Positions 1 through 11,661 of a stretch of 64,000 nt of DNA are shown here, piece by piece (the first letter of the stretch is position 1; every line of letters begins with the position of its first letter). The position numbers and the translations under genes were made by a program. Location: assembly GCA_033065855.1 (NCBI GenBank), contig JAVXUO010000069.1:124001-188000 (forward strand). The letters are read 5' to 3'. The notes under the pieces are model-generated. The model saw nothing but the letters and a program-made list of their open reading frames with translations, had not been told where the DNA came from and made no database searches. This DNA comes from Escallonia rubra. Taxonomy: Eukaryota > Streptophyta > Magnoliopsida > Escalloniales > Escalloniaceae.

Positions 1-1
1 T

Positions 2-664
2 GAGTTTGCTAAAGAATATAAGTTTGAAATAATAAACTCTACCCCTTATTATGTGCAAGCAAATGGCCAAGCTGAAGCAACGAACAAGTCTATTAAGCAC
101 ATCATGTAAAAGGACTATTGAAGATACTCCTAATGATTGGCATTGATTATTGTCTGAAGTTCTTTGGGCATTTTGAACCTCCCCAAAGTCTAGCACAGAG
201 ATAACTCCATATGCTTTGACATACGGGCATGATCATGTGTTACCCATGGAAATAAAGATAAAATCCTTCCGAGTAGTTATGCAAAATAATGTTCTTATGA
301 CAGAATACAATGAGGCGATGGCAATCGAGTTTTAAGATCTAGACGACCATTGATTGGACGCTTTGGACAGGCTGCATGCTCAAAAATTAAAGGTAAGTAG
401 ATCTTACAATAGAAGAGTTTTGCCAAAAATATTTCAAGAAAAAGAATTGGTTTGGAAAACCATCCTGCCAATAGGATCAAAAGATCCAAAATTTGGAAAA
501 TGGTCCCCAAACTGAGAAAGACCTTTTCTGATACACAAAGTTTTAATAGGCGGGGATTGCATGCTAAACCTATCAACGGTCAATATCTAAAGAAATATGT
601 TTCTTCTATGTGGGAAGGAGTCAAACCAATTGACAGAGATAGTTTACATTCGCCTGATGAAGGC
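2..664 (+). pseudogene. Ty3/gypsy integrase C-terminal remnant
   Basis: The first frame reads STPYYVQANGQAEATNKS, the conserved end of the DDE integrase core including the last catalytic Glu in GQAE. Farther along, the sequence matches the integrase C-terminal region (GSKDPKFGKWSPN, then PINGQYLKKYVSSMWEG) before the frame ends near 664. At least four in-frame stops and one or more frame changes break it, so no active integrase can be made. In life this enzyme would insert retrotransposon cDNA into the genome. The upstream core and zinc-binding part are off the left edge. The next feature is the antisense PMD gene, which ends only about 90 bp away. Confidence 0.85.
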
Positions 665-3409
665 TAAAGAACCCAAAATAAACAGAAATGCAAATGACAG
701 CCTAAAAGAAATAGTCTGATTAAAAGAAAAGATTGTCTACACGATAAAGATCAAACACCAAAAGCAGTTTGAATGTCTTTCCAATGGTTTTCCACTCTAT
801 AGATAATCTTGTATGTGAATACGAGTTGTGAATCAGTCCTAGCTCGTTTCTTCAGAGGTTCTTCCATAGCTGAGGCTAAATTGACAGCCTCTTGATAAAC
901 TGCACTCTGTCGTTCAAACAAACTTTGTTCCTTCTTATTCAGGGCAGTCATTCTCATATCCAGTTCTTTCTTCTCGGCCTCGATTTCTTTAATATCCCTA
1001 GAAATTTACAGGCTGACTTGATGCCTTTCTTGAATTCTTGCATTCAGAGCGTCAATGTCTTTGTCCACCACTTGGGTATTCGATTTGATACCCATACCTT
1101 GCCTCCAAGAAGTGGATACAAGTGAAATCTGAAACATCAAAGTAAAAATTAATCTTGATTGGACATCGTTCAGATCGGATGTGTTATCGGCAAGAGTATC
1201 AACCAAGTCGTTTATCTTCAACAAAGCATCCTCATTGGCCAAGACATCAGAAAGACGATGGCTAGGTAAACTTTTGAAAACATCAAGGATTGTAGCCACA
1301 TCAACATTTGAAGTTGAAGTTGAAGTTGATGTCCCCATTGAAGGCCAAGAGAAGGCATTGATTGCCTTTTGAAGTTGTTGAAACTTCTGATTGATATCCT
1401 AAAAAACAGGCACGGAAAAGCTTACTTGCTGAGCAGTCAGAATGCCTGTAGCTCCTATCTCAGTGATCGACGGGGAACTAGGGATAATTAGAACAATTGA
1501 TGATTCAGGCATCGAAGAAATAGCAGTGGTCTGAACATGTGGTGTAGGATTGGTTTCTAAACCTTTAACTGGACTTGCAACAGGCGGAGAATGAATTTCA
1601 GCTGGAAGACAAGTTTTAGTAGTAGGAGAAATAGGTGGTGAAATGTTGCTCGATTGATTATAATGGATGGTTGCTGGAATCTTCACTAGAATCTTCCTCA
1701 CCTTGGATGTCCCACGATCCACTACCTTGCTATATAAACAAAAGCAAGGTGTGAGTTGTCTATAATAACACAACAAACGCATTTAAGAACCACAAACCTG
1801 CTGAGGTGAGAACACCGATTGAGGGGTGGCAACAATTTGAGGACCCTCACCACTAATAGCCTCTGCGTCAGTTGGTTCATCAACAGGATTGCCAGAAGAA
1901 ACATTGTCGTTGGGAGGGCTGCCCTCATTACTGTCACTTTCCTGAGTCAAATCGATTGTGATACCACCCAAATCCTAATAAGAGGGTAAAAAAAGTAGAA
2001 TAGGGCGAATAGCACAGAAATCGACAAAAAGAGAAATTTACCTTCAGTGACATGGTCCTTGCACTAAAACGAGTCTTGCGCGTTATACTTTTTCTCCGAG
2101 TGGCTTTAGGCTTGACGTAATTGTGCCAACCTGAGTAGTTAAAGAAGCCCCGTGCTGATCAATCGGCGCGATAAAGGTCTCCTTATCTTTCTCGGGTAAT
2201 CCACTTGGAGCAGCAGAGGCTCCTACCTCAGTAGCCAACCTTTTGGCCGGCCTAACACTTTCATCAGTTGGATGAAAAAAATTCATAATCAGAACCTTGC
2301 GAAAGGTCATTATCAGCATGATATGCAATAGCAAAAGGCTCTTACATGGGTCCAAGGATGATAGAAAGCTGATGAGAGCTGAAGTAGTTTGAGCAGAAGG
2401 AATAATGTTCAAAGGTGCAACCGATATCGGTTCGTTTAATTGAAAAGTTGGGGGGAAGTCATCAGAGACTTGCTCTGACCACTTTTTGCTCTCTCAAATT
2501 TCTTTTTTCTTGAGAATAAGGGAACATCATCATCTTCATCGTCCTCTTCCATTTCTTCAACCTCTTCTATTTCTTCTGTTGACATATATTCAGAAGAATC
2601 ATCTGACTCTCCAGCAATATTGGTTTCTTCTGAAAGAAATTCAATAACAGGTCTTTCCCTTTCTTGCTTTGCGCTCATTGAAAAGTCCATTCAGAAAGAG
2701 ATTGGCTTCTCCTTTGAGGAATGGTAGGGTGACTGATGTCTCCTATACCAGTAGAAACACACATCGTAAAAGAGTTGATACTAGCAATCAAAATGGTATT
2801 AAAAATAGGATGAAGTACCTGATCGATGTGGATTGTCCGGAGGAAGACGAACTAGGCAGTCAACATATCTAATACCATCATACAGTTTGAAAATGCAATC
2901 TTGGTACCACAAATCAAAAGGGCGAACCGATCCAGTAGTACGAATTGCAAAATTGGACATGGTAAAAATTGTCCATCGATCGGTCCACAGCTCTGTCTGT
3001 CGCCCTAATATGGTTTTTTGTGACTTTCTTTATTCTTTCTTTGGCCTTCAAAAAATCATTATCAATAAAGAAAGGGGCTGGAATTCCTTGTACCAATTCA
3101 AATTGTTGACCAAACTAAGAAGGGGTATATCGCTCATAATTGCAGACCCCCGATGGCGAGCTCGTGATTTGACCACCCACATGAAGAAAGCGTCCACAGA
3201 GAAAACTGGCCCATACCCTCCGAACAAAATCTTGAAGCTCCATGGACATCCCTTCATCTATATGAGTAGGAAGGTTTTTAAACCAAGCAGGTCCAAATTG
3301 TAACACCCCAAAAATTTTCTTTTTCTTGTGTGAAATTATTTGTTTTAAGTAAATAATTTTGTGGTCTTTTAGATAATATTGAGAAAATGGTTGTTAACAT
3401 TTTTGAAAT

Positions 3410-3795
3410 TTTCGGTCGAATGAATAGTGGTTTCATTCGAATGAAAATGGTTTTTGCTTCAAATGAAAATGGGTTTGTTTCGAATAAAAATATTTTGCTT
3501 CGAACGAAAAGTATTTAAATCATGTAGAACGACTTTCTAAAGTTTTCATTCGAATTAAAAGTTTTAATTCGAATGAAAACCTGTTTTCGGTCGAATGAAA
3601 AGATTTTTGTGTGTAGAATGAGCTACTGAAGTTTTCGGTCGAATTAAAAGTTTTAATTTGAATGAAAACTAGTTTTCGGTCGAATGCAAAAAAATATATA
3701 TATATTTAATTCGAATGAAAACTCATTTTCAGTCGAATTGAAAAAATAAAATTTTTTTGAACCATTTTCACTTATGTTGGTTTCGGTCGAATGGT
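3410..3795. repeat. Degenerate 16-bp tandem motif in the solo LTR
   Basis: About fourteen loose copies of TTCGGTCGAATGAAAA and variants such as TTCATTCGAATTAAAAG fill the U3 part of the LTR. Many copies contain the palindromes TCGA or ATTCGAAT. Spacing is irregular. Confidence 0.8.
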
Positions 3796-3822
3796 CAAAT
3801 GCAAACTTGATTTGTTGTCCCA

Positions 3823-3830
3823 TATAAATA
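3823..3830 (+). promoter_or_regulatory. TATA box of the solo LTR
   Basis: TATAAATA followed by a CT-rich stretch (3835-3890), the usual U3/R layout of a plant LTR promoter. Confidence 0.6.
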
Positions 3831-6300
3831 GCTTTCTTTTCCCTTTCTAGCTTTTTTGGGAGTTCTCTATTCCTCTTTCTCTTGCGGTGGAGAGAGAGAG
3901 AGAAGGCTTAGGAAGTTCGAGAGCTTTAAGGTGAAGCTTAAGGATTGGTATTTCTTAAAGGCTTGATTAATGTAAGGGTTTACTCTCAAAATTTGAATCA
4001 GCGATGAACCAATCGCTCATGTAAATCCTTAGTTTCTTTTTGAAATCCGAACTTCTTCAAATGAAGTTAAGTGATTCTTCTTCTCCTTTTGTTTTGAACT
4101 TTGTTATGAATGACTTGTTCTCAATGCTATGATTTGTGGAAATTAAATTCCGTCAAATTTGTTTGACCTCAGAATTTGACATATTGATATCGTTCGTTTC
4201 AGTTATTATTTCGTAAACTCCACTTATTGTTTGACAAGTCCGTTATTTGATAATGTTATTTTGAAGCCTTTGAATATGGTTTGACATGTCCGATATTTGA
4301 TAACGGTTATTTTGAGATTTTGTTTTGGTAATTTTATGAGCCATGTCACAGTGTATGTGACTTATTTCCGACTTACCCACGTGGAGTGAAACGTGGGCTA
4401 GTTCAGGGGAGTTGAGCTAGAGATCGCGATCTTACTTTCTGAACCGGCCTCATATGTCAGGAATGACGTATGTGACCACTGTCTGAATGGCTCTCAAGTG
4501 TCCGTCTCCGTGCTCATACATATATTTTGACATTTGATATTTGGTCTGCTAGTGTCTGTTTCCGTACTCAGATATATTTCGGCATTTGATATTTGGTCTG
4601 ACCTCTGTTCAGTTGAAACTGGTGTGTCTTTGAAATCTTGTCTTTCAGACATATTTTGACATTTGAAATCTGGTTTGATTATTCGTTCCGTTGAAATATT
4701 TTGTGCTTCCGAATTTTCGTTTCTCAGATATTTTTGCTTTTGTTTGATTGGTTCTTTGAGCGACCTTACTGGGCATTTGGCTCATTCCCTTATTGTTTTT
4801 CCTTTCAGGTGATTAGTAGGTGGGATTTCAGATTTGAAGGGCTAGCTGTGTGACCAAGAGTTAGCTGCCTTATTTCAGAGTTAGTATTGACATTTAAGTG
4901 TAACAACTAAGATAAGTTGGTATTATTTAGGTTTTGTTTTGAAATTCTGTGTTGAAGAAATTTTTGAATTGTATAAAAGCTTTGGGCCATTATGTCAGTT
5001 ATTGATATACTTTTTGGAGTTATTAGTGCATGCTCTGAATGATAGTTTGGGAGACTTTCGATATTGTAATATTTCCTCTGAATTCAGTTTATTCGACCGT
5101 TTACACTCCGGGAATTTTAAATAAATTTTCGGAGCGTTACACAAATTCTCTAGAAAGGAACGGATGTGGACGCTTGAGGTAGGCAAGTCAAAAAAGAAAC
5201 GAAAACAAGATATGAAGGAGTGAAGTCTGATTTCGCCCAAAGATAGACGATGTCCATAGGCCAAAAAAGAAGTATCGGGAGTGCATATTCCCTACCGTGA
5301 GCTATGCTAATAGCTAAGTTCATGTATTCTTTGGTTGAAGAAAGGCTTGAGACACAATAAACATGGAGGGAAAGCCACATCCAAAGAAAAATAGCTAGCT
5401 CTTTCAAATTGGGCGACGTAGTAGCATTTTTGGATCACGATTTGATAAAATATCTCTTGGAAGTTTTAGAATACTTTGAAGAAGAGATATCAATGGATAA
5501 ACCAGTAAGGTTATGATTAGTCAAAGCATTGGCGTGATTGCCAATCGGCAAAAGGCCCGTTAGGGCACATACATTAAAAATGGTAGGGGCCATTATCTTA
5601 GTCTTCAACATAAAGGCGTGGTAGTAATTGACCAGAAACAAAAAGAGGAGGACAAAAGCCATCAATCTACCTTAGGGGGGATCTTTGGGCATGTGGATTA
5701 GTTCATATATACCTTGCCGCCTACATTGATCGGCAAACAAAATTGACAAATGATCAACCCATGAAGCCCAATCAGCATGAATTAGGGTTGGCCAAGATCT
5801 AATCGGCAAACCATATTCATGCCAGCCTTTCCAATTCAAAAAGGGCGAATTGAGTAGCAATTTCTCTGAATCATCAATTAGATATCCTTTTTAAGGTTGA
5901 GGCCTAACCTTAAAAGACGGACCCAAAATATGAGGGCTGATAGGTTTCGGGCGTTTCTTGTAAGGAATCAGAACACGAGCATCGATGGGGTCAACATGGG
6001 CCGTAAGGGCACCAACGCCCCATCGAGGGTTAGGAGGACAATCGACCCCTTCACCCTCATCTCCCCATGGAATGACTCTTTTCTTCACCATGATTCTTGA
6101 AGGGTGTATGGAAAGAGTAAGCAGAGATTCTAGGGTTTGCTGTAATCGGGAAATATGAAGATAAGCTGATAAAATGACTTCAAAACGAGTAAATAGAGTT
6201 CAATTTAAACTCAACCTCATTTAAACGGGTTGAAAGTTGGAGCGTTAGAGGTTGAGCCGAAGACGGTAATTAACTCGCACGACTATACACGTCATGCGAG

Positions 6301-6313
6301 TTAAGGGGGGCAA
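6301..6313 (+). other. Polypurine tract of Tat-1
   Basis: ttaaggggggcaa lies immediately before the TG of the 3' LTR at 6314, where plus-strand cDNA synthesis is primed in LTR retrotransposons. Confidence 0.75.
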
Positions 6314-7089
6314 TGTTGGCACAAACATTTTCACGACAAATAATACAAAGACAAGTGGCATGATGACAACCGCAAAAGTGCCTTGATAAGGGAAATGGAA
6401 AGAGACATGTATGTTGTGGTTATCATCAATTACCAAATGTGGAATTAAAGATCAGTGAATAATAGAGAGTACGTACGCGAGAAGCAAATATTTGAATGAC
6501 CCGTACAAGGAAGAAAACCGCTAAAAGGTACAACAAAATCAGCAATATCGGACAACGTGAAGACATGGCAAACAAATCGATATTAACGGTTGATAGACGG
6601 TTTCTGGAATGGACAATTGTCAGCAACACTGAGGAAACTTCAGATGAAAACGACCGATCGTGGAGCCTAAGAAGTTATTCTTAATAAAGATAAGGATGAG
6701 AAGTTACAGAAAAGAGACGGTTACAAATGATGCAAGTATAAAAGGAAGGCATAACAACAGGAATAGGGGTCGTCAATCCACAAACAAAAATTAGATATTA
6801 GGAAGACAGTCTGCTATGTTTAGCATTCTCTTTTAGATAGTTTCTTAGATGATGTGTCTTGTACCGATAGAAAGTAGTGTACGTTGCCGTAATTGTGTTC
6901 GTTGTATTGTAAAGATTGTCTTCATCATTTCAGTGGCACATCAGTCGTAGATTTGTTCAGTATTCTGTCTTCAGTTAGTTTTCATTTTTGGTGAAGTCTT
7001 CAGGCCTGAAAGGCAAAAAGATCCCACACTCTTCATTAGTTGTGTCGTAGGCGCACGATTGATAGTGAGTTTGCCCAGCAGTGCAAACA
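6314..7089 (+). repeat. 3' LTR of Tat-1
   Basis: The 776-bp block starts TGTTGGCAC and ends GTGCAAACA, short imperfect inverted ends with TG...CA termini, preceded by a polypurine tract. A TATA box lies at 6737-6744. The partner 5' LTR is outside the window, so the boundaries rest on the termini, the PPT and the gene order. Confidence 0.75.
6737..6744 (+). promoter_or_regulatory. TATA box in the Tat-1 LTR
   Basis: TATAAAAG, about 350 bp before the LTR end, a normal U3/R position. Confidence 0.6.
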
Positions 7090-7482
7090 GTTATACACGT
7101 GTCATAAGCACTTTTATCATTTGACCTAACGAAATACAAGAATACATAACAGTTTGGAAGAAATGACCATTTTACCCATGACTTAAAACATAATTTTTTA
7201 AAATGTCACCCAAAATCCCATCTTTACCCGTCGCCCCATCATCTGTGACATAACCAGTAACTCACCATCTCACAAAACCACTGAGACCCACCACTGTCTG
7301 TTGTGGTTCCCTTTCATTGCCATTGCCATCTTCTTTGGCCCACCATGTAATCCATACACTGGATTTCCCACCCGACCGTGGCAACACCGCCTAAACAATG
7401 TTTCGTCCTTGATGGATGGACATTGGAAGTGATGGAAATTTAGTAAATTGTATATTTTATTGCCTAGGGTTGAGATCATTAA
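7090..7482. other. Unassigned sequence between Tat-1 and the CACTA element
   Basis: I see no gene or repeat here. It is target DNA between the Tat-1 LTR and the CACTA element and may continue at 15038. Confidence 0.6.
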
Positions 7483-7930
7483 CACTACAAGAAAAACCAG
7501 CTATGCCTACGGTATAGTACCATAGGCTTAGGTGCCAAGTACCGTAGGCATAGCCTATGCCTACAGTACTATACTGTAGCCGTAAGTGGCGATGCCCTAG
7601 ATCTATGCCTACGGCGTTGAAGGTTATGCCGTAACCTATATACCTATGCCGAATTTGTATTAACCCACTTATAGCGACGGTTCTTTGGGGATAAGCCTAC
7701 GGTATAACCGTAAGGATACATTTAATTTTTGAAGCCTATGCCTACGGATAATACCGTAGCCGTAGGTTTACCCTATAGATACCCTAAGATATACCTACGG
7801 TTCCGTAGGCTAAGGTTAAACTGTGGCCATTTTTTTAAAAAATTTAATGTCTTTCCGTACCGTTTAAACCGTAGGGATTGATGTGCAGAAAAAAGAACCC
7901 AAACCTATACCTACGGTTTATACCATAGGT
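7483..7930. repeat. Left terminal and subterminal repeats of the CACTA element
   Basis: After the CACTA terminus, about a dozen copies of CCTACGGTA or its inverse TACCGTAGG (with variants CCATAGG and CCGTAAG) occur in both orientations to about 7930. Confidence 0.85.
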
Positions 7931-8216
7931 ACATGTGCTCTCTCTCATTTTTTTTCTATGCTGAATTTTCTTTCATCACAATAACCTGCAAATACAATTG
8001 AAATATCATAAACATGGTTTGCAACTAAATACTATAAACATATTTTGTAAATGCATAAATAGTGCAATGTTATATAATAATAATCTTGTGCACCAAATTC
8101 CATACAAAAGCATCAATTTCACTACTTAATTTCAAAAGCCATCATAATCATGTTCTAGCTAGTACTATATATACATCCACCCACGTTAGTTGCAAACCAT
8201 GAACAACTCATGGGAA

Positions 8217-8267
8217 CTAGTCCTCGTTCGCAGGGCTTGCATCATGATCCTCGCCATCATAACCATC
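8217..8267 (-). pseudogene. Possible terminal exon of a CACTA-encoded gene
   Basis: On the minus strand an AG acceptor (8268-8269) is followed by an open stretch reading DGYDGEDHDASPANED and a TAG stop. Acidic Asp/Glu/His-rich C-termini just inside the 3' end are usual for the second gene (Transposase_24-type) of plant CACTA elements. I see no matching upstream exons, so this is an inference from a short peptide. Confidence 0.35.
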
Positions 8268-9056
8268 CTACGAAATGAAGCAAAGCATCATCAGTGACAG
8301 TGAGATTGTACCAAATAATTGGAGTTATATTTTAGGTTACGGAGATATATTGTAATTATCCATAGTTAGCAGGCAAGGCATGTGCATCGTCAACATTCAA
8401 TCAACAAAATCTAGTAGGAGCATGCACATTCTGTTAATATTTGCAAAGAACAAACAAAAATAAGAACAGGGATGTATTTATAGGATTAGGACTAGGCATA
8501 AAAAGCAAACTCAAACAGGAAAAAGATAACAACAATAAAAGTATGTATAAGAATCTGAAGCAGCTGATTTGAATATAGTTCTCCTAATGGAAAAATAAAA
8601 TTGCCTTAATTAGTTACTAGCATATCAAACCACCATATCTGGGAAAAAAAGGGAAAGAAAAGTAGTGGTCATGGTAGCAAAGTGGTGGTGACAATGATTT
8701 GTCCCAAACTAGTCGGGACTGACCTTTATTGTTAAAATGACCACCATTCGTGACATTATCAAGTGGGTATGTGGTTATGGTTACTGCGACCTCGTCCTAC
8801 TCAGGATGGGATCGAGTTTGCTATGAAGTGATGGCCGTTCATACTAAGTATCAGTCTCTGATTGCTCAAGACATCTCTTTTCAACCGAGGAACAAAACAG
8901 GATGCAAGTAAGAACTACTAACTTAACTGCTAGCAGATTACCGTGTCCAGAAAGCTATAAGAAATGGGATAACAAATCTCAAGATTCCCTCTATTCCTTT
9001 GTCATAAGACTGTTTATTACTTCGCCAACTTTGATAGGCATATCATTGCAATAGAG

Positions 9057-9125
9057 GTTGTGTAAATATATATGCTGCTGCAAAATTATATATGCTGTGT
9101 AAATATATATGCTGCTGCAAAATTA
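9057..9125. repeat. Short tandem duplication in the CACTA element
   Basis: Two near-identical copies of a unit of about 40 bp containing gtaaatatatatgctgctgc. Confidence 0.75.
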
Positions 9126-10505
9126 TTGACATGTTGCTTTGTAGTTAGAGAGTTCTGAAAAAAGTAGTCCACTCTATACCCTATTAAAACCTGTATTTGC
9201 ATAAAACTACCCAAAGCTCCCTGATCACTGCACAGCTCCATTTCAGAAACCCCACCTCCAATTGTGAAGTCAATTAACTAAAGCCGAGGAAAGAACCTAC
9301 TAATGTAGTTATGTTAATGCTACTGCACATTGAAGTATCTCATAGAAAAAACCCTAAACAACAAAAATCTCTTCTTACGAGCAATATCCAGTGAACCTAT
9401 TTTCAAAAACGCTGGATGGTTACAACAAATCACGCTTTGTATAAACACATTATACAAGACAATGATTTAATATGTTACGGTGCTCAAGGCAAGACAAGCA
9501 AATTTTTTCCTTACTTTTTCCATCATAATTCTAGTATGAAACATGTCAACATACTTTTTCCAGATACATAATTTAATTTTTCATCATTTAATCCATAAGA
9601 GGATCATCTTAATCATACAAAAAGAAATTGACCTTATTTCTTTTGTATTAAACTGAAATGGCGGCCTCGGGAGACCCCGCAAAGACAGGAGCTGTGCACT
9701 TGGCCGATCTTATCCTCCGGTGGGTTACTTGAACCACTTTCTCTTTAGTGAAACACTAGGACCACTCATGTACTTTCAAGAGTCAATACAAAAACAGGCA
9801 TGTATAACTTGCAACTGAAATGTTTCATCAAAGAATGCAGACACGAATAATATACAAAGGCCGCCGGAAGAGAGAAAAGCCATTCGTCGAAGATAAAGAA
9901 AAATGATAATAGGAAAGTATATTGGAAGGCACATTCACTATACCATGACAGAAGTGTAGAGAAGAAACCTAAACCATCAAAAATGGTTATTAGTGCTGAC
10001 AAATTGTCCATATATATCAAAGCAGGTATTTATAGGGCATATGCATAATACAACGAGAAAAACACTGAAAATTGAGATAAGGGAAATGACCACATAGCAT
10101 CATTCTAAACCTTCTATTAAAAGGTAGAGATTAATAATAACCTTATATGTCTGGTCCCTACCACTACCAGTTTATTTTGAGCTCCCTTATCTCTTGCATA
10201 AATGAGGTCCTAGGTTCTCTACAGGTCCAGTTGGTAGGTGAAGCTTCAGGACAATTGGTGCGTCTCAGAGCAACCACTCCATTATAGGATAGCCGGCTAC
10301 AGTGCACTACTTTACTCATCATGGCACACAACTCTACAGTTTTCCCTCGTCCCTCCAGGAAGACCAACAAAAAAAAATGTTGTGGAAGTCATATTAGCTC
10401 GTCTAAGCCAGATGTCCCTCATGAGACACCAATAGTTTGAATGAAACTGGAGTAAGGCTCTATATGACCATCATGCAGCCAAGCCAAGCTAGGCGTGAAA
10501 GCATT

Positions 10506-11190
10506 CTCAGGCCTACTCCCATGCTGCGGTGACCCGTTAGGTCATCTCCCTTGAAGGTATTAGTCAGTGTTGGCAACATTGGTGTGGATATTACATGACC
10601 ATATGTTCCTAGCATCAAGCTTGCACATTGTGCTGGGCCATTCCTGTATAGCAGGTAGGCAAAATTGCCCCCTTGTAACAGGATGTCCAAGTAACAGTGC
10701 ACCCTGCGGGATGTGCCTGCTGTGCGACATGTAGAAATCTGTTCATTCAATCGGGACCACAACGAGATTTGCCCTGAAGTTCAAGGCATTGAGGTTGATG
10801 GGGTCCAAGTAACAGTGCACCCTGCGGGATGTGCCTGCTGTGCGACATGCAGGAATCTGTTCATTCAATCGGGACCACAACGAGATTTGCCCTGAAGCTC
10901 AGGCCTACTCCCATGCTGCGGTGACCCGTTAGGTCATCTCCCTTGAAGGTATTAGTCAGTGTTGGCAACATTGGTGTGGATATTACATGACCATATGTTC
11001 CTAGCATCAAGCTTGCACCTTGTGCTGGGCCATTCCTGTATAGCAGGTAGGCAAAATTGCCCCCTTGTAACAGGATGTCCAAGTAACAGTGCACCCTGCG
11101 GGATGTGCCTGCTGTGCGACATGCAGGAATCTGTTCATTCAATCGGGACCACAACGAGATTTGCCCTGAAGTTCAAGGCATTGAGGTTGA
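10506..11190. repeat. Nested direct duplication A-B-B'-A-B in the CACTA element
   Basis: Block A (starting ctcaggcctactccc) occurs at 10506 and 10899, 393 bp apart. Block B (starting gtccaagtaacagtgc) occurs at 10685, 10803 and 11077. Copies are nearly identical, so the duplications are recent relative to the rest of the element. The minus strand is open through A and B in both long copies (GTSRRVHCYLDILLQGG, with 'QGGNFAYLLYRNGPAQ' following), so they may come from a captured gene fragment. I do not recognise that protein. Confidence 0.85.
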
Positions 11191-11466
11191 TGGTGGAGAT
11201 GAAGTGGAAGGAGAGCAGCACAACGCAAAGGGCAACAAATCTGTTGATTTGTGAACACTGATTTGACAAAAATGGATTTAAGAATTTTCTTGTCATCTAC
11301 TTGTTTGGGTTTGATCGGTTAGATAAGATTTGATGAGTTCTAGTAAGTGATAAAGATCATATGACTAGGTAGCATTAGTATGTATATGATTAATGGTGTT
11401 CACTTCACAGCATTGGTTTTGGTGGTGGTATTAATGGTGAATCAGGAGTAATAAGATCTAGAACAT

Positions 11467-11661
11467 TCAGGAAATAACAAGTTCATTACACATATAAGGA
11501 GTAACATTAAAACATGTGCTTGAACCCTCTTCTTGTGTCGTTAAACCCTCGACTTGTGAATTATAGGCCTCTGCCGATGAACCATCATTGTGTGAATCTT
11601 GGTCTTCAGCCCGTGGTGTATCTGCCTCGGCCTGTAACTGCCCTAGTTGAAGCTTAATCAT
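11467..11661 (-). other. Open acidic/polar stretch, possible exon inside the CACTA element
   Basis: A 64-codon minus-strand reading frame rich in Gln, Glu, Asp and Ser (LQLGQLQAEADTPRAEDQDS) has biased composition suggesting real coding ancestry. No domain is recognised. It may belong to the same element gene as the exon at 8217-8267. Confidence 0.25.

Larger units (their letters stand above)
3299..5141 (+). mobile_element. Solo LTR of a Tekay/Del-like gypsy element, TSD caaat
   Basis: The 1843-bp segment begins TGTAACACCCC and ends GGAGCGTTACA, the terminal forms common in chromovirus (Tekay/Del-type) LTRs. The five bases before it (3294-3298) and after it (5142-5146) are both caaat, a perfect 5-bp target-site duplication. 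No internal region is present, so it is a solo LTR left by LTR-LTR recombination. It interrupts the antisense PMD gene. A TATA box at 3823-3830 followed by CT-rich sequence gives the plus-strand orientation. Confidence 0.92.
751..6091 (-). pseudogene. Antisense plant-mobile-domain (PMD) gene of Tat-1, broken by a solo LTR
   Basis: Minus-strand pieces read in order as a PMD / aminotransferase-like mobile-domain protein. An N-terminus starts at 6091 (MVKKRVIPWGDEGEG). After one in-frame TAA at 5891-5893 comes SWPTLIHADWASWVDHLSIL. Then come YYHAFMLKTKIMAPTIFNVCALTG (read here in two parts) and TKEYMNLAISIAHGREYA, and on the far side of the LTR, FGPAWFKNLPTHID. The C-terminal half is acidic (2690-2436), then has small exons (for example ITIDLTQESD near 1960) and a coiled-coil-like tail rich in Glu, Lys and Leu ending at 751. 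Several GT-AG introns are plausible but not fixed. PMD proteins are found in transposons and in host silencing factors such as MAIN/MAIL1; the function of this copy is unknown. Solo LTR 3299-5141, stops and frame changes make it a pseudogene. Confidence 0.75.
1..7089 (+). mobile_element. 3' portion of a Tat-like Ty3/gypsy LTR retrotransposon (Tat-1)
   Basis: The order is integrase C-terminus on the plus strand (2-664), an antisense PMD gene (6091 down to 751), a G-rich polypurine tract (6301-6313) and an LTR (6314-7089). This is the layout known for Tat-lineage elements with an antisense extra ORF between integrase and 3' LTR. The 5' part lies outside the window, so the target-site duplication cannot be tested; the five bases after the LTR are gttat. 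A solo LTR is nested inside (3299-5141). The lineage assignment is inferred from architecture and integrase wording. Confidence 0.78.

Noticed and set aside
751-6091. PMD gene as a host MAIN/MAIL-type gene
   Set aside because: It lies between integrase and a PPT/3' LTR and is highly decayed, so retrotransposon cargo is the better explanation.
9655-9745. Short GC-rich block (ggcggcctcgggagacc) as an RNA or captured gene
   Set aside because: Only about 80 bp, and no structure or coding signal that I could support.
10460-11154. Minus-strand frames of 97-100 codons as a gene
   Set aside because: They lie in a duplicated block with no start context, no domain and no stop-free continuation, so they are kept only as part of the repeat.
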